The translations under genes were made by a program, and so were the position numbers. This document shows positions 25,952-35,323 of a DNA stretch of 64,000 nt, piece by piece; position 1 is the stretch's first letter; each line of letters starts with the position of its first letter. Source of the stretch: Actinopolyspora saharensis (GTDB lineage: Bacteria; Actinomycetota; Actinomycetes; Mycobacteriales; Pseudonocardiaceae). The notes below the pieces were generated by a model, which saw only the letters and a program-made list of their open reading frames with translations, was not told the DNA's origin and ran no database searches. Location: NCBI RefSeq assembly GCF_900100925.1, contig NZ_FNKO01000001.1, positions 868,001 through 932,000 of the forward strand, written 5' to 3'.

Positions 25952-27765
25952 TCACGGCTCGGCTCCGGCCGTGGTTTCCGCGCTGACCAGCCGCGCGTAG
26001 CGCACCCCGGCGGCCAGCAGCACCAGCCCGGTGCACAGGAACGCCACCACCCGGGCGAATCCGTCCAGAGTGGCCAGGTCGAACAGGAAGAGTTTGGCCA
26101 GTGCCACGGGAAGCAGCACCATGCCCGCCACGCGCAGCGCGGCCAGGGTGATCCCGCGCAGCAGCAGCGCGATCGCCACGATCACCCAGCTCAACGTGAT
26201 CAGCACGTGTCCGGTCAGGAATCCGGAGCGGTCCGGCTGGAACAGCGCGACCAGTGCCATCGTCGTGCTGGCCGTGCCGTACAGCACCAGGATTCCCGCC
26301 AGGATCCACCAGACCTTCGCCGCGGGTGGGCGGGCCAGCGCGTCGAGGCGCACCGCCACCAGCGGGACCGCCACCGCCGCCAGCGCGGTCAGCGCACCCA
26401 CCAGGGCCCCGGCGAGCCCGGCCGAGTGCGTGGTCAGCACCAGGTGCCACGGCGGGATGTCGTGGTGCAGCGCCAGCACCGTGCCGAGGCCGGTGTAGCA
26501 CAGCGCTCCGAGCAGCACCCCGGGGCTGCGCAGCCACAGCGCCCCGAGCGTCAGCAGCAGCGCTTCGCACAGCAGCGCCGTGGCCCACGCCGAGGCGTCG
26601 AGCCGGATCAGGGTGGACTGCAGCGCGGCCACCGCCGCGAGTCCGCCCGCGGCGGTGGTGAACGCCTCCGGCAGTCGGGCGCGCGGGCCGGGCACGAACC
26701 GCGCGCTCCACAGCAGCGCCAGCAGCGCGGCCACTCCCGCCGCGAGGAGCGCCGCGCTCGGGCGCTGCACCAGTGGTGTGGCGAGCAGGGCCGGTAGCGG
26801 TGCGGCCACCAGCGTCGCGGTCGCGGTGTGGTCGGCGGGGCGCAGGGTGGCGGTGAGCGTGGCGATGGCCACCCCCAGCAGTGCGGCGGCGCTGACGGTC
26901 AGCACCACGGCGAGGTGCTCGTCTGCGGTCAGCATCGCCCACGTGTCGGCGCCGAGCGCGGCGAGCACCACGGGCAGCGCGGCGGCCCGGGCCAGCTGCC
27001 TCCAGCCGTGCCAGAGCTGGACGGGGGTGGCCGCCAGGTGCAGCAGCATCAGGAAGCCGACCAGGGGCGTGTTCGGTTCCCCGGTGATCAGCGGCGCGCA
27101 CACCGCGCATCCCAGCACCACTCCCACGGCCAGCGGTTGGGCGTTCCACCGGTCGGCCAGCAGCAGGCCCCCGCCCGCGATGGCGAAACCCGCTGCGAGG
27201 CCGCCTGCGACCGGCAGGTAGTCGTACAGCGTGGTGGCGGCGATCGTGTCCAGGTACAGCGCGGCGAGGCCCGTGGCGGCCAGCGCGTAGCTGCCGCCGA
27301 GGCCGGCGGGGCCGCCGCGTGCGCGGAAGGCGGCCGCGAGCAGGGCCGTGCCCAGTCCGGCGCCTCCGAGCACGCGGGTGGTGGGGCCGAGCCAGCCGCG
27401 TTGGACGGCCAGCACCAGCAGGAAGACCACGCCGAGCAGGGTCACCGCCCCGCCGCCCCAGGCCAGCAGCCTGCTCGGGCTCCAGCCGCGCCCGGCGGCC
27501 AGGAGGCGTTGCTGCTCGTCCGGGGGTCCGAGTCGGACTCGTGCGGGGCGGGCTCGTCCGGGAGGGGGCCGTCGGGTTCTGGGGCGAGGTCCGCTGTGGA
27601 CGGTGGTTCCGCCGGTGGCGCAGGCATCTGCTGGTCCTGCTCGGCGTGTGGTGGCTGCCGGTCGGCCTGGAGCTGGACCGCCTCGGCAAGACGGTCCAGC
27701 CGAAGCCCCATCTCGGTGAGTTCGTCGGCGACGGTCTCCAGCGTGTGCTGCTCCGGGGCGGACAT
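25952..27765 (-). pseudogene. DUF2339 polytopic membrane protein, frameshifted
   Basis: The N-terminal part (from ATG 27765) encodes a coiled-coil-like start (LETVADELTEMGLRLDRLAEAVQLQ) and a Pro/Glu-rich linker. It then leaves frame at a run of five C at about 27524-27528. The next frame continues PDEQQRLLAAGRGWSPSRLL and then about 500 residues with more than a dozen hydrophobic helices, as in full-length DUF2339 proteins (about 600 residues). Restoring one C rebuilds a single reading frame (D-P-P-D-E-Q-Q). It is either a homopolymer sequencing error or a recent loss. The function of DUF2339 is unknown. Confidence 0.8.
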
Positions 27766-27957
27766 GTCGCCCAGGTTGCTGGGTGTGTTCCTGCCGCGGG
27801 AACAGTACGACTACTCAGATGTCGACGCCGGGGCGTGCGCACCCGAGCGGGTTCGCCGGTGCTTGCGGGGCGAAAGCATCCCCCGGGGAACGGGGCGGTT
27901 GTGGCGGGCTCGGCGCCCGCGTGCGGGGCCGAACCGTTCCCGCGGGGATCGGCCGGT

Positions 27958-28563
27958 TCAGGACTCGGAGTCGTCGGAGCCGGTGGACGAGCCGGAGCGG
28001 GCCTGTTCGGTCAGCGCGCGCAGCTGGTCGATGTTGTCGAGAGCGCTGCTCAACGCCTGGTGCGCCGTGTCGAGCTGCTCGGCGACCGCGTCGATGTCGG
28101 CTTGCTCGGTGAGGGTGTGGCCCGCCGCGCTCACGGTCAGCAGCCGGTCGAGCCCCTCGGCGGTCTGGGCCGCGGCCACCGGGACGGGGCCTGCCTGCTC
28201 GCTCTGGGCGTTCTCCCGCAGCGGCGCGGAGATCCGCAGCAGCTGCCACCGCAGGAATTCGAGCATGCCGGTCTGGTCTCCGGCGACGCCGACGGTTTGC
28301 TGCTGCTGGAGGTAGACGGCGGCGCGCTGCTCGTTGTCGAGTTCGACGGACTCGTTCAGGATCGCTTCGAACTGGGCGGCCCCGAGCAGTGCGTTGGCCA
28401 GGTAGGCGCGGTAGACCGTTTCGCCGCCGAGTTGTTCGGCCGCGCCCGCGTGCTCGTCGGCGGTGTTGTTGCCGCGGTAGTGGCCCAGTGCTTGCAGTGC
28501 GGTCGCCAGTTGGTCGACCGCGGCGGGCTGGTCGGTTTCCGGCGAAGAGGACGGGGTGGTCAT
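27958..28563 (-). CDS. Hypothetical helical protein
   Basis: A 201-residue protein from the ATG at 28563. It is soluble and largely alpha-helical, Gln/Ala-rich, with a Ser/Asp tail (SGSSTGSDDSES). A central stretch, LANALLGAAQFEAILNESVELDNEQRAAVYLQQQQ, may form a coiled coil. I recognise no domain or signal peptide. It stands alone, upstream on the minus strand of the DUF2339 gene (192 bp gap). Confidence 0.6.
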   Translation of the reverse strand: MTTPSSSPETDQPAAVDQLATALQALGHYRGNNTADEHAGAAEQLGGETVYRAYLANALLGAAQFEAILNESVELDNEQRAAVYLQQQQTVGVAGDQTGMLEFLRWQLLRISAPLRENAQSEQAGPVPVAAAQTAEGLDRLLTVSAAGHTLTEQADIDAVAEQLDTAHQALSSALDNIDQLRALTEQARSGSSTGSDDSES

Positions 28564-28923
28564 CGCCGGGCAGCATAACGGTCGACGCGGACGGGCCGTG
28601 GAGGCGATGGCCTCGGCGGGGCTCGTGCGTGGGCTCGTGATCGGGACCGCGCCGCCTGCGTGCACGCGGGCGGCTTCGGCGCGGTTGGCCGGCCAGGTTC
28701 CCACTGTCGAGTGGTTGTTGCCGATCGGGCGAGTCGTTGTCCACCCGTTCGTGCTGTCGGTGCTCGGGGTGGTCTCGCAGCGTCACCGTCCCGTGCGCCG
28801 ATCGGGCGCCTTCCCCGCGGATTCTGCTGTTTCCGGGGGAATGAATTGCTCGTCTTTTTTGTGAAATCTATTCTCTTGTTTGTGATTTCCGGGGGCGGTG
28901 TCGTTGTTCGCACAATGGGGTGA

Positions 28924-28952
28924 TTGACCCCGTGTTGGATTTTTCCTAGTGT
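28924..28952 (+). promoter_or_regulatory. Candidate promoter of the lasso-peptide operon
   Basis: TTGACC (28924-28929) and TAGTGT (28947-28952) are 17 bp apart and fit the actinobacterial housekeeping pattern TTGAC-N17-TANNNT. The start would be near 28959, giving a 35-nt leader to the precursor ATG. A small GGGGT/ACCCC hairpin (28917-28931) overlaps the -35 box. The surrounding 130 bp are AT-rich relative to the window. Confidence 0.6.
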
Positions 28953-28993
28953 TTCTCTCGTTGGGTTCGCGTCCCGCAGAAAGGAGAAGCGAA

Positions 28994-29161
28994 ATGAGAG
29001 AAGAAATCGTGAGACAGGAGGCTGTCGACGTCGAGGGCGGTGTGTACGATCCGCCCCGCATGGTCGAGGTCGGCTCGTTCAACGATCTGACCAGGATAAA
29101 GACCGCGGGCAACTACATCGACAGTCCGTACGGCGTTTGGTGCGTCGGCAACTGCGGATAA
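28994..29161 (+). CDS. Lasso peptide precursor
   Basis: A 55-residue precursor from ATG 28994 with AAGGAG seven bases upstream. The leader carries the lasso RRE-recognition pattern Y-x2-P-x-(L/M)-x3-G-x-F-x3-T: Tyr18, Pro21, Met23, Gly27, Phe29, Thr33. The spacing equals that of siamycin-type precursors, which puts Thr33 at -2, Arg34 at -1 and Ile35 as core residue 1. The 21-residue core then runs from Ile35 to Gly55, with Asp43 at core position 9, giving a nine-residue Ile1-Asp9 macrolactam. The tail holds bulky Tyr and Trp residues and CVGNC near the end (core Cys16 and Cys20). The cleavage site is inferred from alignment; no other site places Asp/Glu at ring position 7-9 with a -2 Thr in the right spacing. 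Confidence 0.92.
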   Translation: MREEIVRQEAVDVEGGVYDPPRMVEVGSFNDLTRIKTAGNYIDSPYGVWCVGNCG

Positions 29162-29265
29162 ATGTGACGTCGATTTCTGGCTGGCCGATTCTTCTGGTTT
29201 CGGCCAGCCAGCGGCAATTTTTCGGGTGGAAGTCCGGTCGTGGAAATCGATCGCGGGGGAGTCTC

Positions 29266-31083
29266 TTGGAATTCGTGGTGCTTCCGGACCATCCGGTGGG
29301 GCCGTCGCTTCTTTCCGGGTTGAACTGGTGGGGCGCGCAGGTGCTGCGGCACGCCTCCGGGCGGCCCTGGCTGGTCGGTCGCTGGGAGGAGGAGGCGGTC
29401 TGTCACGTCTCGGCGGGGGAGAACGGGCTGGTGCTGCTGGGGCGCGGCGACGTCGACCCGGAAACGCTGCGAAGACGGATCGCCCGGATCCGCGACGTCG
29501 AGGGGTTGGACGGTGTGCTGCGCGGGTTGGTGGGGTGCTTCCACGCTGTGGCCTCCCTCGATGGTGCGCTGCGCGTTCAGGGGAACCTGTCCGGGATCCG
29601 CCAGGTTTTCCACGCGAACGTCTCGGGCGTGACCGTGGCCGCCGACCGCCCGGAACGGATCGCCGCGCTGGCGGGCTCCGACATCGACGAGCGGGCACTG
29701 CCGCTGCGCATGCTGGTCCCGTACGGGCCGCCGTGGCCGTTGAAGGACACGTGCCTGTGGCGCGGTGTCCACGCCGTGACCGGGGGCGAGTACCTGCGCG
29801 TGGACCCCGCCGGGGTGGGCGCGACCGTGCGCTGGTGGCGACCGCCCGAGCCCGAGGTTCCGCTGGAGCGGGGCAGGCAGGTGATCCGGGAGGCGCTCTT
29901 CGACGCGGTGTCCTCCTGCGGCGGGCAGAACGGCTCGGTGCCGACGAGTTTCGACCTCTCGGGAGGGATGGACTCGACGAGCTTGTGCTTTCTGGCCGAC
30001 GAGGCCGGACTGAAGTTCTCGACCGTGCACTGCGAGGCCGCCGACCCGGCGAACGAGGACGCCGAGTGGGCGAGCCGGTGTCGTTCGCTGATCGGCGCCA
30101 CCGAGCACCGCGTCCTCTCCCCCGAGAGCTGGTCGGGTTTCTACGGTGAGGTCTCCACTCCGGACCGGCACGGTCCGAGCCTGGAGTCGCCCTACATCCA
30201 GGTGAGCCGCTGCTACGTCGAGCACCTCGCCGAGGTGTCCGCCCGGACCGGTGCCGTTCGGCACGTCGGCGGGCACGGATCGGACGAGCTGTTCCGCACG
30301 GAGATGACCTTCCTCAACGCCTTCTTCCGGCAGAGCCCCGCTCGTGCGCTCGCCTGCTTGCGGCGGACGCGAGCGAACCGGCGCATGTCCCCGGGCAGAA
30401 CGCTGCGCTCGCTGCGCGCTCCCGCCGAGTTCTCCGAGTGGCTGCGGCGGTCCGGCGAGACCGTCGCGGAAGGGGTGGGCGCTCCCGAGGTGGGCTGGGA
30501 CCACCAGGCCAAGATGCCGGACTGGGCCACCGGGCGGGCGGTCTCGCTCGTGCGGGAGGCCTTCGCGAGGGCGGCGGCCGCTCCTCCCGCCACGTTCGGA
30601 AGCACGGCGCTGCAGCACGAGATGCTCATGCAGGCCCAGTCCAACGGGGCGACGGTTCGGCAGTGCTCGCGGATCGCCGAGCCCTACGGGGTCTCGTTCG
30701 AGGCTCCCTACATCGACGACAACGTGATCGAGGCGGCCATGTCCGTGCGGCTGGAGGACCGGGTGCGGGCCGAGCGCAACAAGCCGGTGCTGGCCGCGGC
30801 CATGGCCGGGATCGTGCCGCGCGAGTTCCTGGAGCGGGACTACAAGGGCGTGGGCAACCGGGACATGTACCGCAGTCTGCGCCGTCACCGCGCCGCGATG
30901 GCAGGGCTCTGCCGGGACTCCCGGCTGACCCGGCTCGGGTTCCTCGACCCGGAGAGGCTGCGTTCCACGCTGTTCGGGCTGCACCCGAGTCTGACCTCGG
31001 TCATCCCGCTGCAGCCGACGCTGGCCTGTGAACTGTGGCTGCGCTCGGAAGCGGTCGAGAAGCGACTGTGGCCACGGGAGTGA
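29266..31083 (+). CDS. Lasso cyclase (asparagine-synthetase-like, C protein)
   Basis: A 605-residue AsnB-family enzyme that adenylates the ring Asp/Glu side chain and closes the macrolactam with the new N-terminus. The TTG at 29266 is the chosen start because GGGGGA lies five bases upstream and the length then matches lasso cyclases; GTG 29275 or 29278 are alternatives. The N-terminal half resembles a glutaminase fold without the nucleophilic Cys. The PP-loop SGGMDS is at residues 232-237, with [11 protein letters not shown] further on, as in Asn synthetases. It lies 104 bp after the precursor, in a spacing that allows readthrough or attenuation after precursor translation. Confidence 0.95.
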   Translation: MEFVVLPDHPVGPSLLSGLNWWGAQVLRHASGRPWLVGRWEEEAVCHVSAGENGLVLLGRGDVDPETLRRRIARIRDVEGLDGVLRGLVGCFHAVASLDGALRVQGNLSGIRQVFHANVSGVTVAADRPERIAALAGSDIDERALPLRMLVPYGPPWPLKDTCLWRGVHAVTGGEYLRVDPAGVGATVRWWRPPEPEVPLERGRQVIREALFDAVSSCGGQNGSVPTSFDLSGGMDSTSLCFLADEAGLKFSTVHCEAADPANEDAEWASRCRSLIGATEHRVLSPESWSGFYGEVSTPDRHGPSLESPYIQVSRCYVEHLAEVSARTGAVRHVGGHGSDELFRTEMTFLNAFFRQSPARALACLRRTRANRRMSPGRTLRSLRAPAEFSEWLRRSGETVAEGVGAPEVGWDHQAKMPDWATGRAVSLVREAFARAAAAPPATFGSTALQHEMLMQAQSNGATVRQCSRIAEPYGVSFEAPYIDDNVIEAAMSVRLEDRVRAERNKPVLAAAMAGIVPREFLERDYKGVGNRDMYRSLRRHRAAMAGLCRDSRLTRLGFLDPERLRSTLFGLHPSLTSVIPLQPTLACELWLRSEAVEKRLWPRE

Positions 31084-31175
31084 GCTCCCGCGGCTCCCGC
31101 CGTGATCGCCCGGGTTCGTCGAGGGGCGTTTCGCGGCGACCGGAACGGCAGAGCTCCGCACGCGAGGAGGAATCG

Positions 31176-31433
31176 ATGGTTGAGCTCGCTGCTCGGGTGA
31201 TCCTGACGGAGACCGAGCACGGGACGGTGCTGCTGGACGAGCACACGGGACGGTACTGGATGACCAACGCAACGGGGAGGACCGTGCTGCGTTCCTTCGC
31301 CGCGGGCGGGACGGTGCTGGACGCGGCCGCGGCGCTGTGCGCCGCGCACACGGGGGTGACCATGGACGACGCCGAGCGCGACGCGGCGGCGCTGCTCGAG
31401 CAGCTGCGACGTTCCGGGCTGGTGCTGCCATGA
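31176..31433 (+). CDS. Lasso RRE protein (PqqD-like, B1)
   Basis: An 85-residue PqqD-fold protein from ATG 31176, with GAGGAGG five bases upstream. The pattern VILTETEHGTVLLDEHTGRYWMTNATGRTVLRSFAAGG is the winged-helix RiPP recognition element that binds the Tyr/Pro/Gly/Phe motif of the leader and delivers it to the protease. It overlaps the protease gene by four bases (ATGA), as is usual for split B1/B2 systems of actinobacteria. Confidence 0.95.
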   Translation: MVELAARVILTETEHGTVLLDEHTGRYWMTNATGRTVLRSFAAGGTVLDAAAALCAAHTGVTMDDAERDAAALLEQLRRSGLVLP

Positions 31434-31870
31434 GCGTCCGCGTCACGGGGTTGAAGCCTTCGGCGCCGGTGCCCTGGTGGATACGGCCGATCGCCCTGCT
31501 CGCCGTCGGGCTCGCCCGGCTGCTGGGCCGTGCGAAGCCTGCCGTGCTGCGACCCGTGCTGGAGCTGGTGCGGTGCGGTGCCGAACCTGCCGGCGAGGCG
31601 GACGTCTCCAGGGCGCTCGACGCCGTGCTCGAGGTCAGCGTCCGCTGTGGTGGGGAGTGGTGTCTGCAGCGGGCGCTCGCCTGCGCGCTGACCTGTCGCA
31701 TGACGGGGACCTGGCCCGAATGGTGCACCGGGGTGCGGCTGCAGCCGTTCGAAGCGCACGCCTGGGTGGCCGTCGACGGGAAACCGGTGGGCGAGAACCC
31801 GCACACCATGCCCCACTTTCGCACGGTCTGGTCGGTTCCGCCGCTGGTCGAGCGGACGGGGCGATCGTGA
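31430..31870 (+). CDS. Lasso leader peptidase (transglutaminase-like, B2)
   Basis: A 146-residue cysteine protease that removes the leader. The catalytic Cys lies in GGEWCLQRALAC, the His in FEAHAWVAVDG with the following Asp, giving the Cys-His-Asp triad of transglutaminase-like lasso B2 proteins. The N-terminal hydrophobic helix (IRPIALLAVGLARLLG) is typical. It overlaps both neighbours (ATGA at the 5' end, GTGATG at the 3' end), so stoichiometric expression with B1 and the ATPase is likely. Confidence 0.94.
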   Translation: MSVRVTGLKPSAPVPWWIRPIALLAVGLARLLGRAKPAVLRPVLELVRCGAEPAGEADVSRALDAVLEVSVRCGGEWCLQRALACALTCRMTGTWPEWCTGVRLQPFEAHAWVAVDGKPVGENPHTMPHFRTVWSVPPLVERTGRS

Positions 31871-32787
31871 TGGCGGCGGTGCGGTGCGAGAACCTGCGCA
31901 AGCGCTTCGGAGGGGTGGACGCCGTCGCCGGCATCGACCTCGCGGTCGCGGAAGGGGAGAAGTTCGCCTTCCTCGGGCCGAACGGTGCGGGCAAGACCAC
32001 GACCGTGAACATGCTCGCCACGTTGCTGCGGCCGACGGGAGGCGCCGCCACCGTCGCCGGTTTCGACGTGACGTGCTCGCCCGACCGGGTGCGTGAGCGG
32101 ATCGGTCTCGTGTTCCAGGAGCAGGTCAGCGACGGCGATCTGACGGTGGAGGAGAACCTCCTGCTGCACTCCGTGCTCTACGGGGTGCCGCGCCACGCGG
32201 CGCGGAAGCGGATGGCCGCGCTGCTCGAGCTGATGGGGCTGGCCGACCGCGGCCGGCACAACGTGACGACCCTGTCCGGGGGGATGCGGCGCCGCTTGGA
32301 GATCGCGCGCTGCCTGATGCACAACCCGCGGGTGCTGTTCTTGGACGAGCCCACGGCCGGGCTGGACCCGCACGCGCGGGTGCTGGTGTGGGAGCTGCTC
32401 GACCGGCTCCGGGACGAGCAGGGCATCACGCTGTTTCTGACCACGCACTACCTGGCCGAGGCCGAGCGGTGCGATCGGGTCGCCATCCTGGACGCGGGGG
32501 CGCTGGTCGCCGAGGGCTCGCCGCAGGAGCTCGAAGCGACCATCGGCGCCGATGTGGTGCAACTGCGCACCGGTGACGACGCGTTGGCCGCGCGCAACGC
32601 CCGCTGCCGCCTGGGCGTGGAGGTCTCCGGCGGTGCCGAGGGGCTGCGGATACACGCGGCGGACGGGCCGGAGCTGGTGCCGCGGCTGTGCTCCGACCTC
32701 GGGGTCCGGGTGGATGCCGTGTCGGTGTCCAGACCCAGCCTCGAAGACGTGTTCATGCACTACACCGGCCGTTCGCTGCAGGAGTAG
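31870..32787 (+). CDS. ABC transporter ATPase of the lasso cluster
   Basis: A 305-residue ATPase starting at ATG 31870, one base into the B2 stop. Walker A GPNGAGKTT is at residues 36-44, followed by the signature LSGGMRRRLEIARCL and Walker B VLFLDEPTAGLD. The C-terminal 80 residues match the DrrA/daunorubicin-resistance subgroup. Together with the following permease it should export the mature lasso peptide and give self-immunity. Most lasso clusters use a single fused exporter (D); a split ATPase/permease pair as here is the common actinobacterial variant. Confidence 0.93.
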   Translation: MAAVRCENLRKRFGGVDAVAGIDLAVAEGEKFAFLGPNGAGKTTTVNMLATLLRPTGGAATVAGFDVTCSPDRVRERIGLVFQEQVSDGDLTVEENLLLHSVLYGVPRHAARKRMAALLELMGLADRGRHNVTTLSGGMRRRLEIARCLMHNPRVLFLDEPTAGLDPHARVLVWELLDRLRDEQGITLFLTTHYLAEAERCDRVAILDAGALVAEGSPQELEATIGADVVQLRTGDDALAARNARCRLGVEVSGGAEGLRIHAADGPELVPRLCSDLGVRVDAVSVSRPSLEDVFMHYTGRSLQE

Positions 32788-32793
32788 GGACAG

Positions 32794-33666
32794 TTGACCC
32801 AGATCCAGAGCACCGATCTCGACGTCGAACGGATGTACGGCCACGAGGCGCTGCACCGGGGGATCCGCCACGAGCTGCGCAGCGTGCTCGCGCTCTGGCG
32901 GCGCGAGCTGGTGCGCACGCTGCGCAACCGGGTGCAGTTGTTCTTCACGTTGCTGAGTCCGCTGCTGTTTCTGGTAGTCATCGGCACCGGGGTGGACACG
33001 ATCGCCGCGCGGGCCGGTGGCACGGACATGTATCTGACCTTCTTGTTCCCCGGGATACTGGTGTTCGCGGTGCAGGCCACCTCGATCTCGGCGGGGCTGT
33101 CGCTGGTGCGGGACCGCGAGTCCGGGCTGCTGCGCGGGATGCTGGTGGCCCCGGTGCACCGGGCGAGCCTGGTGGTCGGGAAGTGCCTGGGCGGGGCCAC
33201 GGCGGCCGCTGCCCAGGGGGCGCTGCTGCTGTCGCTGGCCGGGTTCGTCGGCTTGTCCTACCACCCCGGGGTGCTGGTCCTGCTGTTCTTGGTCCTGACG
33301 CTGATCTCGGTGTCCATCACCGCCGTGGGGGCGCTCGGAGCCGTGACCGTCAGGCGGGCCGAGACCTTCCAGTCCATGGTGGCGGTCATGCTGATGCCGA
33401 TGTACCTGCTGTCCGGGGCGATGTTCTCGGTCCGGATGCTGCCGGACTGGTTGGCCCCGCTGGTGCTGCTGAACCCGTTGACCTACGCGGTGGACGCGTT
33501 GCGCCGCACCGCCGTGCTGGGGGCGGATGCTGGTGGTTCGGCGATGTCGGACTTCGTGCGCTGGGGGGAGTGGGTGCCGCCCGTCGGGTTGGAGATAGCC
33601 GCGATGTGCGTGTTGAGCGTCGCGGCGCTGGCTCTGGCGACCCGCCGCTTCGCCCGCGGCGAGTAG
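32794..33666 (+). CDS. ABC-2 type permease of the lasso cluster
   Basis: A 290-residue membrane protein beginning with TTG 32794, six bases after the ATPase gene (ATG 32833 is an alternative start). It has six hydrophobic segments in the ABC-2/DrrB pattern: VQLFFTLLSPLLFLVVIGTG, LTFLFPGILVFAVQATSIS, and the conserved MLMPMYLLSGAMFSVRMLPDWL with LNPLTYAVDALR. It is the membrane partner of the preceding ATPase. A strong hairpin follows 13 bp after its stop. Confidence 0.93.
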   Translation: MTQIQSTDLDVERMYGHEALHRGIRHELRSVLALWRRELVRTLRNRVQLFFTLLSPLLFLVVIGTGVDTIAARAGGTDMYLTFLFPGILVFAVQATSISAGLSLVRDRESGLLRGMLVAPVHRASLVVGKCLGGATAAAAQGALLLSLAGFVGLSYHPGVLVLLFLVLTLISVSITAVGALGAVTVRRAETFQSMVAVMLMPMYLLSGAMFSVRMLPDWLAPLVLLNPLTYAVDALRRTAVLGADAGGSAMSDFVRWGEWVPPVGLEIAAMCVLSVAALALATRRFARGE

Positions 33667-33679
33667 GCCGCGCACCGCA

Positions 33680-33724
33680 CCGGCACCGGGGTGGTTCCGG
33701 CGGCGGAATCCTCCCCGGTGCCGG
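33680..33724. terminator. Bidirectional terminator between lasso operon and iclR
   Basis: CCGGCACCGGGG (33680-33691) and CCCCGGTGCCGG (33713-33724) form a perfect 12-bp stem around a 21-base loop. It lies in the 123-bp gap between the convergent permease and IclR genes. No T-tract is present, as is common in actinobacteria. Confidence 0.7.
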
Positions 33725-33789
33725 GCGAGCAGCTCGCTGCGCCACGCTCGACGAGCCCGGTGTCGCCTTCCGCCGGGTGCGGTCTCGCT

Positions 33790-34554
33790 TCAGCCCGGGT
33801 AGCCGAGTGAGCTGGAGACGATGGTGGCGGCGCGGGTCACGGTGGGGGCGAGCAGGACGAGGTCGTGCATGCTGTGCTCCAGCGAGAGCGTGGAGATGCT
33901 GACTCCGCCCATGACCGTGGCGGTGTGGTCGCGGACGGCGGCGCCCACGCAGCGGATGCCGTCCTCGTTCTCCCCGTCGTCGACGGCGTAGCCGGTGTGG
34001 CGCGTGTGCTCGAGTTGCGCGGTGAGCGCTTCGCGCGTGGTCAGCGTGTACGGTGTTCTCGCCTCCAGGGGGAGCGTGTCCAGCAGGGCGTCGAGTTCTT
34101 CGGCGGGCATCGCGGCCATGACCGCCTTGCCGATGGAGCTGCTGTGCCACGGCAGGCTCATCCCGACCCGCGAACTCATCCGGTACGGTTTGTCCGGTTC
34201 CTTCTTGTGGGTGTAGAACAGTTCGCCGCCGGTGCGCAGTGCGAAGTGCACGGTGCAGCCGGTCTCGTTCCGCAGCCTGGACAGGGCGGGCTCGGCCTGC
34301 GTGGTCAGGTCGAAGCGGTCGATCACCCGGTTGGCCAGGCGGACCGCCCGGCTGCCGACCCGGTAGTTGCCCGCCCCGTCCGTGCCGACGAACCCCATCT
34401 CGACGAGGACCTTCAGCAATCGGTGCACAGTGGACTTGGGCAGTCCGGTGGCTGTGGCCAGATCGCTGACTCGGCTGTGTTCGGTGAGGGATTCGAGGAC
34501 GCGCAGCGCCTTGGGGGTCGCGCCCGGCTCCTCGAAGGGGGGTTGGGTGCTCAC
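33790..34554 (-). CDS. IclR-family regulator of the kdu operon
   Basis: A 254-residue IclR protein starting at the GTG at 34554, which overlaps the kduD stop in GTGA. The winged helix lies in residues 12-60 (ALRVLESLTEHSRVSDLATATGLPKSTVHRLLKVLVEMGFV). The effector domain contains LPWHSSSIGKAVMAAMP and DDGENEDGIRCVGAAVRD, the ligand loop of the family. It resembles KdgR, which senses 2-keto-3-deoxygluconate-type intermediates. Co-transcription with kduI and kduD supports that role. Candidate operators are the repeats at 36221-36257 and 36332-36368. Confidence 0.92.
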   Translation of the reverse strand: MSTQPPFEEPGATPKALRVLESLTEHSRVSDLATATGLPKSTVHRLLKVLVEMGFVGTDGAGNYRVGSRAVRLANRVIDRFDLTTQAEPALSRLRNETGCTVHFALRTGGELFYTHKKEPDKPYRMSSRVGMSLPWHSSSIGKAVMAAMPAEELDALLDTLPLEARTPYTLTTREALTAQLEHTRHTGYAVDDGENEDGIRCVGAAVRDHTATVMGGVSISTLSLEHSMHDLVLLAPTVTRAATIVSSSLGYPG

Positions 34555-35309
34555 CTGCTCATCCAGCCACCGTCGACCGCGAGCACGTGTCCGTTGACGT
34601 AGTTCGCCGCCTCCGAGGCCAGAAACACCGCCGCACCGCTGAGGTCCTCGGGGGTGCCCCAGCGCCCCGCGGGGATGCGTCCCCGGATCTCCGGCTCGCG
34701 GGTGGGGTCGGCGCGCAGGGCGGCGGTGTTGTTGGTGGCGATGTAGCCGGGGGCGATCGCGTTCACCCGCACCCCGTGCGGGCCCCACTCGTTGGCCAGG
34801 GCCTTGGTCAGCCCCGCCACGGCGTGCTTGGAGGCGGCGTAGGCGGGCACGCCCTTGCCGCCCTGGAACGACAGCAGGGAGGCGATGTTGATGATCCTGC
34901 CGTGCCCGCGTTCGACCATGCCGCTGCCGACGAGCTGGCTGAGCGCGAACACCGAGTCGGTGTTGATGTCGAGCACTCGGCGCCAGTCGGCCAGGTCGAC
35001 CTCGGTGGCGGGTTCGCGGTGGATGGTTCCGGCGTTGTTGACCAGCACGTCGATCCGGTGCTCGGCCACGACCGGTTCCAGCAGTTCGCGCGCGTGCTGG
35101 GGGTCGGTGAGGTCGGCGGCGACCTGGCGCACCGCGCTGCCCTGGGCGCGGGCCTGGCCGGCAACCTCGTCGAGGTCGTCGTTGTGTCCGAGCAGGACCA
35201 GGTCGGCCCCGGCCGCGGACAGGCCCAGGGCCACGGCCCGTCCGATGCCGGTGCGTGCTCCCGTCACCAGAGCGGTGCGCCCGCTCAGGGAGAACAGGTC
35301 GGTACTCAT
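34551..35309 (-). CDS. kduD: 2-dehydro-3-deoxy-D-gluconate 5-dehydrogenase
   Basis: A 252-residue classical SDR reducing 2,5-diketo-3-deoxygluconate to 2-keto-3-deoxygluconate with NAD(P)H. The cofactor motif TGARTGIGRAVALGL is at residues 14-28, NNAG near 92-95, the catalytic Ser in IASLLSFQGG, and YAASKHAV gives Tyr-X3-Lys. The KduD-type features DLFSLSGRTALVTG at the start and the VNGHVLAVDGGWMSR end are present. It follows kduI by 14 bp and overlaps iclR, so the three form one operon. Confidence 0.93.
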   Translation of the reverse strand: MSTDLFSLSGRTALVTGARTGIGRAVALGLSAAGADLVLLGHNDDLDEVAGQARAQGSAVRQVAADLTDPQHARELLEPVVAEHRIDVLVNNAGTIHREPATEVDLADWRRVLDINTDSVFALSQLVGSGMVERGHGRIINIASLLSFQGGKGVPAYAASKHAVAGLTKALANEWGPHGVRVNAIAPGYIATNNTAALRADPTREPEIRGRIPAGRWGTPEDLSGAAVFLASEAANYVNGHVLAVDGGWMSR

Positions 35310-35323
35310 GGTGGTGCCTCCGC

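Noticed and set aside
28994..29161. Alternative lasso core starting at Gly39, after Lys-Thr-Ala
   Set aside because: Asp43 would then be at position 5, too close for the 7-9 residue ring, and the leader spacing from Tyr18 to Thr33 already places cleavage after Arg34.
29113..33675. A 1520-codon open frame on the minus strand across the whole lasso cluster
   Set aside because: It is antisense to six well-supported genes, is rich in His/Gln/Arg/Pro without any domain, and results from the high-GC codon bias that removes stops from the complementary frame.
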